From Notolepis coatsorum (taxonomy: Eukaryota > Chordata > Actinopteri > Aulopiformes > Paralepididae), in assembly GCA_963971535.1 (NCBI GenBank), contig OZ020591.1, positions 19,129,577-19,193,576 of the forward strand: 64,000 nucleotides of DNA, written 5' to 3'. Shown one piece after another: positions 1 to 12,331 of this stretch; the stretch's first letter is position 1, and each line of letters begins with the position of its first letter. A model generated the notes under the pieces. The model was not told the origin of the DNA, made no database searches, and worked only from the letters and a program-made list of their open reading frames with translations. A program made the translations under genes and the position numbers.

Positions 1-925
1 GTTGGTTAACCTTTTTTGTGTGCTTACGGCCATGCTGACTGCCTGTTCTGCAGGGTCAGTGTACCAGGCGGTGTACTATTGGGGGGACAGGGCCCGCTCG
101 GCTGAGGGGCCTTTGTCCGAATACGCTGGCAATGTGGGGGGCGGGGTCACTAAGTGCCCACCTGGTGGGGTCTTGATGCTGGCATCATGGACTTCTCCGG
201 GCCCCCGTTCCAGGGGGTCCAGTCCCTTTGGTGGGTCTGGGTCTTCCTTCGCGCTCCGCTGCTACGGCCTTGCCACGGGGTTGGGTTTGCCCTTGACCCC
301 GTGATTCTGGGGGCAGTAACGAGGTTGTTTCCTCCGTTCGTTCCCGGGTGGCATGCGGGTTGTGCGTGTGTGTAGTCGTGGGGTCAAGCCACGCTCTGCT
401 CACCCTGTGCGTTGAGTTGCTTGAGTGCCTCTTCGCACGGTCGGGTCCGTCGCCCTCCCGTGAAGCCACCAATAGGGGGGGTGCCCTCCATTAGGGTGGG
501 TCGGGGGGGCTCGGCCCTCCCTGGTCTGATGGTTGTGGGGGGCCTCAGCAGGGTACATTTGTCGAGCTTCTAGCTCCCGCTCAGCTCCTATTATGCATGA
601 AACGCTGAGCGTGAGCTAGTGTGAGACAGAACGTTAGGTTATAACTATAACCAAGTTCTGTTAACACTAGTGAACGCTCAGCGTCTAGACGCTGCTGCAG
701 GCCCTTGATTTTTCATTGTGATGAAATTTGTTGGGAAGGAGATGAGTGTGTGGCCCATCCCTGCTTATGTAGGTAAGCGGATGGGGGTGTGGCCAGATGA
801 ATGCTGGCATTTAAAGGTACATTTGAAATTTATTCAGTGTGCATACGCTGAAGCGAGATTATGCATGAAACGCTGAGCGTTCACTAAGTGTTAACAGAAC
901 TTGGTTATAGTTATAACCTAACGTT
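1..925 (+). mobile_element. DIRS-like retroelement copy 1, 3' part only
   Basis: Right-hand part of an element that begins upstream of the window. Positions 1-590 match 22640-23230 and 11430-11990 and hold no credible gene. A composite internal complementary region (about 592-692) follows: its first half is the complement of an element left end, its second half the complement of the right end, and they meet at AACGTT (630-635). The right inverted terminal repeat runs from about 715 to 922 and ends CCTAAC before GTT (923-925), after which the flanking minisatellite resumes. This ITR plus composite ICR plan, with a GTT target and no target duplication, is what is known for DIRS1-group tyrosine-recombinase retrotransposons. 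No recombinase or reverse transcriptase frame is visible, so the class rests on end structure. Confidence 0.7.
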
Positions 926-2207
926 AATTAGTCTATAGACAACCAGGAGAATATACATAGTTAATTAGTCTATAGACAACCAGGAGTATATACACAGTTA
1001 ATTAGTCTATAGACAACCAGGAGAATATAGGTAATTAGTATATAGACAACCAGGAGAATATAGTTAATTAGTCTATAGACAACCAGGAGAATATACATAG
1101 TTAATTAGCATATAGACAACCAGGAGAATATACATAGTTAATTAGTCTATAAACAACCAGGAGAATATAGTTAATTTGTCTATAGACAACCAGGAGAATA
1201 TAGTTAATTAGTCTATAGACAACCAGGAGAATATAGTTAATTAGTCTATAGACAACCAGGAGAATATAGTTAATTAGTCTATAGACAACCAGGAGAATAT
1301 AGGTAATTAGTCTATAGACAACCAAGAGAATATACATAGTTAATTAGTCTATAGACAACCAGGAGAATATAGTTAATTAGTCTATAGACAACCAGGAGAA
1401 TATACATAGTTAATTAGTCTATAGACAACCAGGAGAATATAGTTAATTAGTCTATAGACAACAAGGAGAATATACATTTAATTAGTCTATAATTAGTCTA
1501 GTCTGGTCAGATCAGCTGACCAGATGCTATTGGTGGTACCCAGAACCAGGCTCAAAACTAGGGGAGACAGAGCTTTCTCCACCGCAGCGCCTAGACTGTG
1601 GAACAGCCTCCCCCTCAGCGTACGGACTGCCCAGACCGTACAGGCTTTTAAATCACTCTTGAAAACCTACCTGTTCTCCTTGGCCTTCCCCCCTACTTAA
1701 CCACCACTAGACCCCTGGCCCTTCTATCCTCTTTGTTTTACTGTGTCCTACCAGTTTTTATTACTTTCATTGCTTTATTATGTTTTTAATCCTATATCTT
1801 GCACCATACTGTTTGTTTTTGTTGCTTTCATTGCTTTGCTATGTTTTTTTTTCTTTCTTTTAATCTTATACCTTGCCTCACACTAATTTGTTTTTATCAA
1901 CTTGCTTGTGAAGCACTTTGGTGTCAGCTGCCGCTGCCTGGAAATGTGCTATACAAATAAAACTGACTTGACTTGACTATAGACAACCAGGAGAATATAG
2001 TTAATTAGTCTATAGACAACAAGGAGAATATACATTTAATTTGTCTATAGACAACCAGGAGAATATAGTTAATTAGATAGACAACCAGGAGAATATACAT
2101 AGTTAATTAGTCTATAGACAACCATGAGAATATACACAGTTAATTAGTCTATAGACAACCAGGAGAATATAGGTAATTAGTCTATAGACAACCAGGAGAA
2201 TATAGGT
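926..2207. repeat. Minisatellite A (33-37 bp unit), first segment
   Basis: Tandem units with core TCTATAGACAACCAGGAGAA, ending in ATATAG or ATATACATAG and joined by TTAATTAG. Units that end CATAG followed by TTAATTAG create a GTT, which is the DIRS insertion site. A LINE 3' end interrupts the array at about 1505-1978. The same array continues at 12332-12770, 18070-18151 and 23553-23712, so these were once contiguous. The 78-residue reverse-strand frame over it (YILLVVYRLIN repeats) is a by-product of the repeat. Confidence 0.95.
1505..1978 (+). mobile_element. LINE 3' end (L2/RTE-like), 5'-truncated
   Basis: Around 1560-1690 the + strand translates to the usual C-terminal end of fish LINE ORF2 (GDRAFSTAAPRLWNSLPLSV, then FKSLLKTYLFSLAF). 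A 3' UTR follows, with GAAGCACTTTGGTGTCAGCT and ATACAAATAAAACTGACTTG, closing in a short (TTGAC) tail. It lies inside minisatellite A, which resumes at 1979. It is a dead 5'-truncated copy. The exact clade is not certain from so short a piece. Confidence 0.8.
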
Positions 2208-4371
2208 CTATTTCATTATGGCTTACGCTCAGCATCATCTGCACTGACTTCACTTCGTGCACGTGCACTGAATAAAAAAATTCCACCATGTACCTTTACA
2301 TCCCAACATTCGTCTGGCCACACCCCTATCCACTTACCTTCATAAGCAGGTGTGTGGTCACCTACTCGCCTCCTTCCCAAACTTTCACCACAAGGAAGTG
2401 CCTTCGGTAGATCCCCACTTGACGAGGTTGTTAGTAGAAGAAAGTTGGAAAACGAAAGAACAGGAAGATACGTTGACATCATATCTTTATTTTCTCTCTC
2501 ACTATTTTCGAGAAAATACGGCGATATTGTCTTCGTCACTGGAGTGTCTGGAAGATGATGATCATTCTGACCTTCAACGGCTTTTTCGTATTAGGAGCTC
2601 ACGCCGCTGACATGCTCCCCAACTACAGTCCTCCCTGCTGCGGCTGGATGGGTTTGGCCCTCCGGCCATACAGCTGGACTGTGGGAAGCACCGACTGTTG
2701 TGAGAAAGAGGTGGCTTCCAGGGTGGGGTAAGTACTGTTTTGCTTGTGAGCTCTGGTTGTTGTTGATGCTGTGGGGGTTATCTGACAATTTAACGAAACG
2801 CCGACTCCAGACTGGGGTCCTCTGCTCGGCTTCTTAAACGGCGGTTGGAGGATCTTGGTCTGACGCCCATGATGGTCAATCTAGTGGGCCGCGACCAGGA
2901 CCTGGTGAACCCAGGATTCTCTGGATGAGCGGATGCTTCTCTGTCCCGTGCAGGCCCCATCTTTCACATAAAAGTGAAAGTACACCCTAACGAGGAAATG
3001 TGGGCATAGGATCTTCTTTATTGGGAGTTCCATGCTCAAAGTCGGCTGCAGCCCGAAATGGGAATTGTGCTGGCTCCGCTGTATGTCTGGTAAATCACTG
3101 TTGAAAACTGTGTTTGACATTCTTTTTCTCTTCCCTCTTAGGATGGGGAGGGGCTTGGACAGCGGCCTGTCTGAAGTGTGGCTTGTTATGTCGTTGTGTA
3201 CAGTTCAGGTGATAGCTGCTTAACTGGCGTGCTAGTTGTGGCCTACTGTGTAGGCCAGTCAGCTGTTAGCTGCGGCGCTAGCTCGCTGTGTTTACCAGGC
3301 TAGTAAACGTTAGCTTGTTGCTATCAGTCGGACGGCTGTTAGCTTAATGCTACACTGTTGAAACGATACTGTGACTATAACATGCCTTAAAACACTCTGA
3401 CTACGACGTCATCTTTGACAGAGGATGTTAGTCGACCCTACACCCGGTTGCCAGTGCCAGCGAGGACTTCGTCAACATGGAGAACGGCGGCTGGGTGGCG
3501 TTGCGGACATACCCTCGTCACCGGCGCAGGAGGTGCTGGGTTCAACTCGGTGTCCCGTTAAACCAGTGCTGCGGTTCTTTCGGCCTGCGTTCTGGGTGAA
3601 GGTAGGAGTCCCGACCGGACTTTAAACACTTCTTCTTTTCTTCCCTTCTAAATGTTTTGTAATAACGATGTTTCCAAATGTTTCCAACATTGTTGCTGCA
3701 ATACATTGAGGTTACGACGCGTGTTGTGTGTGAATTGTCTTGTCACTGGTATAGCTTCTCTCTGTAGTGAATCGGCGTTGTTTTTTACGTGTGTAAAAAT
3801 GAACTGGTTTGGTTGTGATGAGAACATGTGTGTTCATGTAACGTTGTACTTGTACCGTGGGTGAACTCACAACTAAGAGGGTTAATTAAACCTGTAAAGC
3901 TATGCTTAGTGACATGTGATTGAGGAATGAATTTTTTTCTCAGCCTGTGATGACAATGAACAGTATGTTCACCAGTGATGCCACTAACGCGCTACTAAGT
4001 AACGCGTTACTGTAATCTGATTACTTTTCCCCGAAAATAGTAATCTAATGCGTTAATCTTTACAAGCCAGTAATCTGATTGCAGTTACTTGTCCAAGTGG
4101 CTGTGTGTTACTATTTCGTTACTATCTCATCATAATGCAGGCGGAATGCAGTATTTTCTTTTGTTTTCGACAGTCAAAAATACGTTTGGAGCTGTTTTCC
4201 TTGTATTGGGGAGTGACGTCACAGCACGCAACCTCACGTGTTGTACCATGCTGGTGGGCGGTGGCTATTATTGTTATTATCAGGCTGACCTAAACATAGC
4301 TAGCAGGGAGACGCTCACGCTGGTAACGCTTTCTTGCACTGGAAGTTCAGTCACTAGTCTACTTAACGTTT

Positions 4372-4590
4372 GTGTCAGCTAAGCCAGGTGAAAAAAACAT
4401 TCACTATGTGGAGGAAACAAAATACTGTCTACCGCATCTGGAATATACAGCACAGCACGACCAAACGGATAGAAAAAAAACCAAAGCCGAAGCATCGACT
4501 TCTACAGGACTCGGAGGTGCACCAGCCAAACAGCAAAAGCTGGATTTCTTTACTGGATTTAAACTTTACTACCCACACATGAAGTGCTGA
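4372..4590 (+). pseudogene. hAT transposase remnant (N-terminal part)
   Basis: A 72-codon open stretch ending at TGA. Its segment KKTKAEASTSTGLGGAPAKQ followed by QKLDFF resembles the low-complexity linker plus QKLDFF-type motif found after the BED zinc finger in hAT transposases. No BED finger, catalytic or dimerisation domain is present, so it is a relic. It sits inside the TSD-bounded hAT element, which supports the assignment. An overlapping frame at 4370-4582 is its shadow. Confidence 0.5.
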
Positions 4591-4723
4591 TGCACTCTGA
4601 AGGACACCCTGCAGGACACGACTGCAGGCCTTCCAGATGCCATAGTGCAGGTATGTTCCACCTTTGAGTTAAACATCTTTTGCATTGCACTATTCATGAA
4701 CATGGAACACCATACTGCATCCT

Positions 4724-6346
4724 GTGAGAATGGCGCTGCTCCGACCGGCCGCCTTTCTGTTAGCTCCGTCGAGACTGTGCTTACTTTTGTTAATTTTTAT
4801 AGTTTTAAGAGTTTTATTTGCACCAACTGTTGGTGCATTATATCTGTATGACCGTCAGTCAATCATTGACATTGGATTAAGGAAAACGTACCGATTGGAT
4901 TGCTCTCTGGATCGGATTGCTGAACAGCAGCAGTGGCCCGCCGAAAACTCAGTTTTCAGGGTAACAGAGCATGAGGTGAGGCGGACCTTTAAAAAAGTGA
5001 ATATCAGGAAGGCAGCAGGACCGGACGGCATCCCCGGCCGCGTCCTAAAAGTCTGTGCCGACCAACTGGCCCCGGTATTCACTGACATCTTCAACCTGTC
5101 CTTGGAACAGGCTGTCATCCCCACCTGTCTGAAGAAGTCCACCATCATCCCTGTACCCAAAAAATCTACGCCCGCTTGCCTCAACGACTACCGCCCTGTA
5201 GCCCTCACCTCCATAGCCATGAAGTGCTTTGAGAAGCTAGTGAAGGGCTACATCTGTTCCTCCCTCCCCATCAACCTGGACCCCCTGCAATTTGCATATC
5301 GCCCCAACAGGTCCACGGAGGACGCCATAGCCCATGTGCTGCACACAGCAGCATCACACCTGGACAAGAGGCAGGGGAACTATGTGAGAATGCTGTTCAT
5401 CGACTACAGCTCAGCATTCAATACCATAGTCCCCTCCAAACTCATAGCCAAGCTCAGGGACCTGGGCTTGAACTATGACCTCTGCCAGTGGGTCTTGGAC
5501 TTCCTGACGGGCAGACCCCAGGTGGTAAGAGCAGGCAACTGCACCTCCTCATCCATCATGCTCAACATAGGGGCCCCCCAGGGCTGTGTTCTGAGCCCCC
5601 TCCTCTACTCCCTGTACACACATGACTGCGTGGCACAGCGGAACAACAACACAATCATCAAATTTGCTGATGACACAGTAGTGGTGGGCCTGATCTCTAC
5701 CAACGACGAGAGGGCCTACCTGGAAGAGGTAGAGAATCTGTCACAGTGGTGTCAGGAGAACTGCCTCTCCCTGAACGTCAGCAAAACAAAAGAGATGATT
5801 GTGGACTTCAGGAGGTCGGGGGTCAAGGACTACAGCCCCCTCAGCATCGACGGGGCACCGGTTGAGAGAGTGAACAGTTCCAAGTACCTCGGAGCCCACA
5901 TATCCGAGGACTTGACATGGACCACACACATTGACAGTGTTGTGAAGAAGGCACGACAACGCCTCTACTTCCTCAGGCGCCTAAGGAAGTTCCAAGTCAG
6001 TCAGAAGATCCTTAGGAACTTCTACTCATGTACAATAGAGAGCATCCTGACTGGCAACATCACCTCCTGGTTTGGGAATAGCACTGCACAAGACCGTAGC
6101 AGACTACAAAGAGTGACACGTTCAGCCGAACGCACAATTGGAGGGGGGCTTCCCACCCTCCAGAACATTTACAACAAGCGGTGCAGGGGGAAGGCTAAGA
6201 GAATCATCAAGGACTCCAGCCACCCGAACAACTGCCTCTTTGAACTGCTGCGGTCAGGCAAGCGATACCGGAGTCTTAAGGCGAGCACAGAAAGACTCAG
6301 AAGAAGCTTCTATCCCCAGGCCATCAGGCTGCTAAACGAACAATAA
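4724..6346 (+). CDS. Non-LTR retrotransposon ORF2-like protein: reverse transcriptase, endonuclease missing
   Basis: 540-codon open frame, 5'-deleted LINE (L2-like group by sequence style). The first ~45 residues are hydrophobic (LLLIFIVLRVLFAP, then GALYLYDRQ) and look like the start of a LINE ORF2. They run directly into the pre-RT segment RKAAGPDGIPGRVLK (about residues 95-110). Expected RT motifs follow in order: FIDYSSAFNTIVP (motif A aspartate, ~residue 225), GAPQGCVLSPLLYSLY (motif B), FADDTVVVGL (motif C, ~residue 312), KTKEMIVDFRR (D) and KYLGAHISEDLTW (E). The C-terminus is the usual SFYPQAIRLLN. The apurinic endonuclease domain normally in front of the RT is absent, so the copy cannot nick its own target although the RT frame is uninterrupted. 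The true start is uncertain; ATG at 4730 is an alternative. Its 3' UTR runs to about 6830 and ends in a (TAA) tract. It lies inside a hAT element. Confidence 0.85.
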   Translation: MRMALLRPAAFLLAPSRLCLLLLIFIVLRVLFAPTVGALYLYDRQSIIDIGLRKTYRLDCSLDRIAEQQQWPAENSVFRVTEHEVRRTFKKVNIRKAAGPDGIPGRVLKVCADQLAPVFTDIFNLSLEQAVIPTCLKKSTIIPVPKKSTPACLNDYRPVALTSIAMKCFEKLVKGYICSSLPINLDPLQFAYRPNRSTEDAIAHVLHTAASHLDKRQGNYVRMLFIDYSSAFNTIVPSKLIAKLRDLGLNYDLCQWVLDFLTGRPQVVRAGNCTSSSIMLNIGAPQGCVLSPLLYSLYTHDCVAQRNNNTIIKFADDTVVVGLISTNDERAYLEEVENLSQWCQENCLSLNVSKTKEMIVDFRRSGVKDYSPLSIDGAPVERVNSSKYLGAHISEDLTWTTHIDSVVKKARQRLYFLRRLRKFQVSQKILRNFYSCTIESILTGNITSWFGNSTAQDRSRLQRVTRSAERTIGGGLPTLQNIYNKRCRGKAKRIIKDSSHPNNCLFELLRSGKRYRSLKASTERLRRSFYPQAIRLLNEQ

Positions 6347-6840
6347 ACACTATGCAACAACCATCAAATGCACACAGCACACACACCCACACGCACACAC
6401 TCACTTAAACAAACAACACACTGCAGCACCCACTCTCCACATTTTAGATCACACAAACACACTTTATATTTATTGATAAAGGATTTGCACTACAACTCGT
6501 ACACCTACTGTAAATTGTACCTAAATTGCACCTCATCCCATTTCTGCCTTGCACTATATAGTATTGTATATTAGTACACTGCATAGTATATTGTATATTA
6601 TATGGTAACTCAGTTACGTCTATTCTGCATCGAACATTGTACATATGTCTATACTGAACACTCATTTTTTTTACTTCTAATTTACATGCTATACTATGTT
6701 ATTTTATTTCATACTTATCTTGTCTTGCACAGTCTCTGGAGCGTAACAGTAAGAAGCATTTTGTATAAAAGTATTCTGTACTTCTGTATGACAACTATTA
6801 AAGAAACTTGCAGTATGTAGGTTGTCAGTAGCACACAATA

Positions 6841-7024
<184 letters not shown>

Positions 7025-7620
7025 GCATAGGAGGAGCAGTACCGTTTAATAGACTGTTTTTTAAGAGCATGAGCTTCAGATACTGGATAGACCTTCAAAC
7101 ATAAAGAAAATGTTCTTGAAGTATAACACTCCAACCCATCAAGTGCTCCTGTGGAACGGCTTTTTTTAGTCTGGGAGGGTTGGTGCTCACTCCTAGAAGG
7201 AACATACTTTCTGACAAGAGGTTTGAGAAGATTCTGTTACTGAGATATAATCACTGGTTTACTCACCCCTCTCCCCTGTTTCACTAGGAACATTAGAACC
7301 ATATCTGAATAGGGCAGGCCTCAAAGGTAGGCTACATATCAGCCTACATGTGGTGTTATTGACCATTTATCTTTTGTGAAATCTATAGATCTATAGATAG
7401 GCCTACCTGCCCTATTAGTACATTTTACTCAAACTGAGTACATTTTACTCAATATTTTTTTGTCATTCTTATGTTACGACTTCGTAACCTAGTTACTTTC
7501 AAAGTAACTAAGTTACTCTGATAATCAAGTAATCAGTAAAGTAACTAAGATTACTTTTTAAAGGAGTAATCAGTAATCAGATTACTTTTACAAGTAATCT
7601 GTGGCATCACTGATGTTCAC

Positions 7621-8412
7621 ACATTAACAGAGGTGCCTGTTTGCCTTGGTCGTATCAAGGGTAAAGATAGGAGGGGTGTCCCCCCGGTTCCCTGGGGCTT
7701 CCCCCCTTCCTCTCAGACATGTTTGGTTACAATATATTGTGTCACTGTGTTTGTGGGGATACAATGTAACCCTCAGCTTAATTGCTGGGGTTGTGCTTTC
7801 CGCTTGAGAAACAATCTTTTCCTAAAGAAAAGATTGTTTGGTCACTTATCATGTGTGCTTAGCAAGGCCTGTGGCCAATACATAATCGAGGATTCTGTCT
7901 TCTCTCGTTATGAAAAACGGCGTTCCTCTGTAGTAGGAGTGTACTGTGCCATTTTTTGTTGTGATGAAGGGTTGTGTGTGTCTTTGTGATCTACAACTGG
8001 GTTAGGTTTGGCCCACAGAAGCACATGTGTAAGTCTGGACCGGGGCTCTTAAAGGGGCCCTCTCTGTTCTGTGTTTTTCCTTAGTAAAACTCAGGTAGCA
8101 GGTTATCACATGAGCTATGTGAGGCTGTTCGATGCTTCATGTAACAGGCTATGACTGTGTCATGCTCTACTTGTCATTACATCGTATCATGGGTGAGGGG
8201 TCATAAAGGGGTGAACTGGTAATCCTTTCCTCCCCTTTTCTGTTGGTCAGGGGTTAAAACCACCTGTCCTTCAAGGTTCCTGTCACGTTGCTGTTCGGCA
8301 CGTTACAGGGTAAGAGGGAGGGGGGGGGGGGGAGTTTCCTGGTCCCACGCCCTGGAAGATTGGGCGTGTGCACCGCGGAAATTCCCCCGCCATAGAGTAT
8401 GTCATTCAGTGC
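7621..8412. other. Internal DNA of DIRS copy 2, no gene recognised
   Basis: Joins the two hAT insertions. The 118-codon + frame at 7633-7989 shows no domain, signal or family resemblance. A G-run lies at about 8320-8332. I see no coding evidence. Confidence 0.5.
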
Positions 8413-8420
8413 GTCTCTAG

Positions 8421-9641
8421 CAGTGTTGTGCAAGTTACTGAAAAATAGTAACTCAGTTACTTTTCTAGTTACTCATTTCAAAAGTAACTCTGTTACGTTA
8501 CTAGTTACTTACACCCAAAAGTAATGCGTTACTGTGAAAAGTAACTATTTAGTTACTTGAAGAAGAAAGAAATTGCTCCCATGCAGCCAGATACAGATAC
8601 TCAAAATCGGTTGATCAACTTGACAGTTTCCATTCACATCACTGAACTCTGCTAAGCAATACATCTAGATACAAACACAAATCTGACACAAACACAAATG
8701 TCCCAATGTAATAAGAAATGCACCGTGCCTAATTGCTCGGGGAGGTTGAGCGCAGGCACGTTTAGGTTGCGCGCATGCACGTTTAGGTTGAGCGCATGCA
8801 CGTTTAGGTTCTAGGTTGAAAATAAGTGCTTGAGGAACAGCCTTGATATCTGTCGCCGGAGCGTTTCATTATAACAGTCTTGCAATGTTGTTTAAGATAT
8901 CAATCGTGCATTGCAACGTTAGAATAGTTAGGATATCAATTGTGCATGAAAGGACTATATTTATATTGTTTGATTAGTATTGATGAGATTCCCTGGCAGA
9001 TTTGTAGTCAAAATGCGTTGATCAACTTGAGTTTCCATTCATTTACATTCACATCACTGCACTCACCAGTGTCTATCGAGATGTAAAGTTAGTCCAGCAG
9101 CCCCTTAAACATTTTCTTTGTTTCATTTCCATGTTGTACTGTATATTCTCTCTCCAAGTAGTTGAAAAAAGATTTCCGTCCCATTTGCTGTGTGTCGCCT
9201 CGTATCATTCTACGCGGGTGGCGAGTGGATTTGGATGAGTCCTCGTAGTTAACGTTAGACTCCAGTATCTTTGAGCCAAAACACAAATGACATAACTAAA
9301 ACGTTATTTTCTTTTCGCTCGACAAAAGAGAAATACGCGAGTAGCTGCCTGGGCGCTGCCATTATCAGTCAGGAATCTCAGGAATAGTAAACAAAACACG
9401 CCCCCATCATAGCGTTTCCCCGCAGCCAGGCAGACAGGATATGAGGATAATAATAATAATAATCACTACCGCTCGCTATCAATCTACGCCGTATATAACG
9501 CAAATAACGCAGTGACGAACCATTCAGTAACGTAAGTAGCGTTACTGAATTTCAAAAGTAATGCGTTAGAGTACTAGTTATCGCCAAAAGTAACTTCGTT
9601 ACTGTAACGCGTTACTTTGTAACGCGTTAGTCCCAACACTG
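8421..9641. mobile_element. Non-autonomous hAT element (1.2 kb)
   Basis: Starts CAGTGTTGTGCAAGTTACT and ends AGTCCCAACACTG, inside a perfect 8-bp target duplication GTCTCTAG (8413-8420 and 9642-9649). Subterminal blocks of GTAACGCGTTACT-like motifs occur at both ends (8440-8560, 9520-9630). No transposase frame; the 65-codon reverse frame at 9089-9286 has no family features. It lies inside DIRS copy 2. Confidence 0.93.
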
Positions 9642-9649
9642 GTCTCTAG

Positions 9650-10773
9650 TGGTAAGACTTCTGTGGGTTGTTCGGGTCCATGTTATGGATCTGTTTCAGG
9701 GAGTTGTCAGAGCTCCTCCTCACGAAGCTCCTCCTCAGAGAGAAGTGCCTTCTGTGAGTTCGGACTCTCCTTCCCAGTGAGGGAGCCTCCTCAAAGTTCA
9801 GAGCCTCCTCCTCAGATTGTCAAGGTGAGTAGAACTTCAAAAAAAGGGAGTTCTGCTCTATTGTGTGTATTCGATTCAATTCGATTATTGAGTGTGTATT
9901 GGTTCAGTGCCTCCTCCTCGGAGAGCCCTAACCCAAGTGTTACATGGCTCAATGTTGCAATATATTCTTTTCAATCTATACAGCTCGCGTGTGAAGTCTC
10001 TCTGGGGATACCGTCTCCTCCCTGTGGCGAGGGTGGCGGGATGTAAAAATGTAAACTATTTTTACCCTCAGCTGCGTCACGTGGGATTCATGTCAGTCTG
10101 TGTTTCTTTCTTTTTTAAATAAAAAGAGGCAGGAACATGAAGCACGACGGCTCCGTGTCGTTCTCCCAGGCGACTTGGAGGAACAATGTCTGGTGTCTTG
10201 CTAGACTATTCATTGATGTGTTTGGGTCTCGACGAGTACATAGTGCTGGCTCGGGGTGTTTCTGTTAAGAATCACGCAGGGGCTAAGTGCGCCTTGGTTG
10301 CTCGTTATTAAAACAGCGTTTTTATAGGGCAACTGGGATGGAGTTTTGTCTCTTCCGAGCGCCAGTTTACTAGGTTGTCTCGATGAATTCTCGTTCATAT
10401 CTGGGGGATGTTAACGGAATAGATCAGAACATAGGTAGAGGGGTCTCACGCCCTTGGGGTGGGCCACTGAGCGCGGTACAAATGGGACCGTCTGGGTGGC
10501 GCCCTCTTTTCATGTTTTTAGATCGACACGCATACCTACCCCCTCTTCCGGAGTGGGCATGTCGGCGTGGTTAGGGCACGGGACTGGTTCTGGTCGCGCT
10601 GGTCCAGGTCAGTTAACCCGTTGTCCGCCGGGGATGCAGATCTGCTGTTCTGGTACCCTGAGGGAGTTGTGCTTTTTTCGGGGGGAAAAATGCCGGGTCG
10701 GCCCGGGTGTCACGGGGTTAGGCGTTATGGAGACCCTTTGTTGGGTACATGTTGTACTCTGCACTATCGTAAT
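9650..10773. other. Internal DNA of DIRS copy 2, partly shared with copy 3
   Basis: From about 10380 to the 5S-like segment the sequence is a diverged copy of 21640-22020; both hold TCCGCCGGGGATGCAGATCT. 9650-10380 has CTCCTCCTCA-rich stretches but no frame I can assign. No gene is supported. Confidence 0.6.
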
Positions 10774-10870
10774 GGCTTACAGCCATACCAACCTGTACAC
10801 GCTAAGCAGGTTCGGTCCTGGTTAGTACTTGGTTGGGAGACCGCCTGGGAATACCAAGTGCAGTGAGCTT
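10774..10870 (+). pseudogene. 5S rRNA-derived segment with internal deletion (in DIRS copy 2)
   Basis: Reads as vertebrate 5S rRNA: GCTTACAGCCATACCAACCT at the 5' end, then GCTAAGCAGG, CTGGTTAGTACTTGG and GAGACCGCCTGGGAATACC. About 24 nt of the usual GATCTCGTCTGATCTCGG segment are missing. The internal control region downstream (box C area) looks well preserved. The matching place in DIRS copy 3 has a longer 5S-like segment (22023-22141), so it belongs to the element and not to an rDNA array. Confidence 0.85.
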
Positions 10871-12017
10871 AGGGCTGGTTCTCCATTCTTTTCGCTCCTC
10901 TCTCACGCGTGGCGAAGAGGGGGCTGTTGGGGTGGTCTTTGGACCTCCTCTGGTAACCCTGTGCTTCCCGAGCCGCCGGGCCCGGTCCGAAGTAATGTTT
11001 CATCGACCCGTAGGCCTGGAATAACCCTTTTTTGAAAACTGAAACACTTGTACTGCGGTATAGCTGGTGTATACCCGCAGGTGTGTTTGAGTTTTTTCTT
11101 GAGGGGTTATAGGAACAACCACCGTCTGTGTACCAAGAGGGTGGTTGATTCCCTGGTGTGTTGGAGCAGAGTCAACTCCCGGGTTACCCGGTTGAGTGTG
11201 CCCCTGCACGTTCATGACATCTGCCAATCGTGTCAGCCTTCTCTGCCTCGACCCCTCTGTTTTTTTTTTTTTGATGGAGGCTTTGTCATGGTGCTCAACA
11301 ACGCCAGCATACGCCCCTTCCGCCGGGGAGGCTGTTTCAGTTGACCCCTTTGGCGCCTGTCTCGTCCGCAGTACTCCAGGCTCGGGTCTACAGCCTGTTG
11401 CCTGGTTTCCCCGGTGCGCTGCCTGCTTCCGTTGGTTAACCTTTTGAATGCTTACGGCCATGCTGACTGCCTGTGTTGCAGGGTCAGTGTGCCAGGCGGT
11501 GTACTAATGGGGGGAAAGGGCCCGCTCTTGGAGGGGCCCTGTCCGAATATGCTGGCGATGTGGGGGGCGGTGTCACTAAGTGACCGCCTGGTGGGGTCTT
11601 GATGCCTGGCGTCATTGACCTCTCCGGGCCCCCTTTTTCCAGGGGATCCAGTCCCTTCAGTGGGTCTGGGTCTTCCTTCGCGCTCCGCTGCTACGGCCTT
11701 GCCACAGGGTTGAGTTTGCTCTTGGCCCCGTGTTTTTGGGGGCAGTAACGAGGGTTGTTCCTTCCGTTCGTTCCCTGGTGGCATGCGGGTTGTGCGTGTG
11801 CGTAGTCGTGGGGTCAAGCCACGGTCTGCTCACCCTGTGCGTTGAGTTGCTTGAGTTCCTCTTCGCACGGTCGGATCCGTCTCCCTCCCGTCCTCCAATA
11901 GGGAGGGTATCCCTCCATTAGGGAGGGTCGGGGGGCTCGGTCCTCCCTGGTCTGATGGTTGTGGGGGGCCTAAGCGGGGTACATTTGTCGAGCTTTGGCT
12001 CCCGCTCAGCTCCTATT
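10871..12017. other. 3' non-coding part of DIRS copy 2
   Basis: GC-rich sequence shared with 22142-23240 and, from about 11430, with 1-590. The frames here (up to 153 codons) are not matched by a shared uninterrupted frame in the other copies, which argues against coding. Confidence 0.7.
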
Positions 12018-12331
12018 GTGCAGATGATGCTGAGCGTAAGCCATAATGAAATAGAACGTAACCAAGTTCTATGAATTATGGTGACGCTCAGCATACGCCG
12101 CTGCAGCCCTTGATCTCGCCTTGTGGTGAAAGTGTGGGAAGGAGGCGAGTAGGTGACCACACACCTGCTTATGAAGGTAAGCGGATAGGGGTGTGGCCAG
12201 ACGAATGTTGGGATGTAAAGGTACATGGTGGAATTTTTTATTCAGTGCACGTGCACGAAGTGAAGTCAGTGCAGATGATGCTGAGCGTCACCATAATTCA
12301 TAGAACTTGGTTATATACATAACCTTACGTT
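12018..12331. repeat. Composite ICR and right ITR of DIRS copy 2
   Basis: 12018-12052 is the inverse of the element's left end at 2208-2245. The adjoining 12055-12095 is the inverse of 12285-12328 (TAGAACTTGGTTATATACAT). This junction of complements is the circle-junction-like ICR expected of DIRS elements. The right ITR then runs to the GTT at 12329-12331. Confidence 0.75.

Noticed and set aside
945..2200. CRISPR-like array (regular repeats near 1-2 kb)
   Set aside because: Eukaryotic minisatellite: units are directly adjacent with no unique spacers.
10774..10870. A functional 5S rRNA gene
   Set aside because: 24-nt internal deletion, many substitutions and location inside a mobile element.
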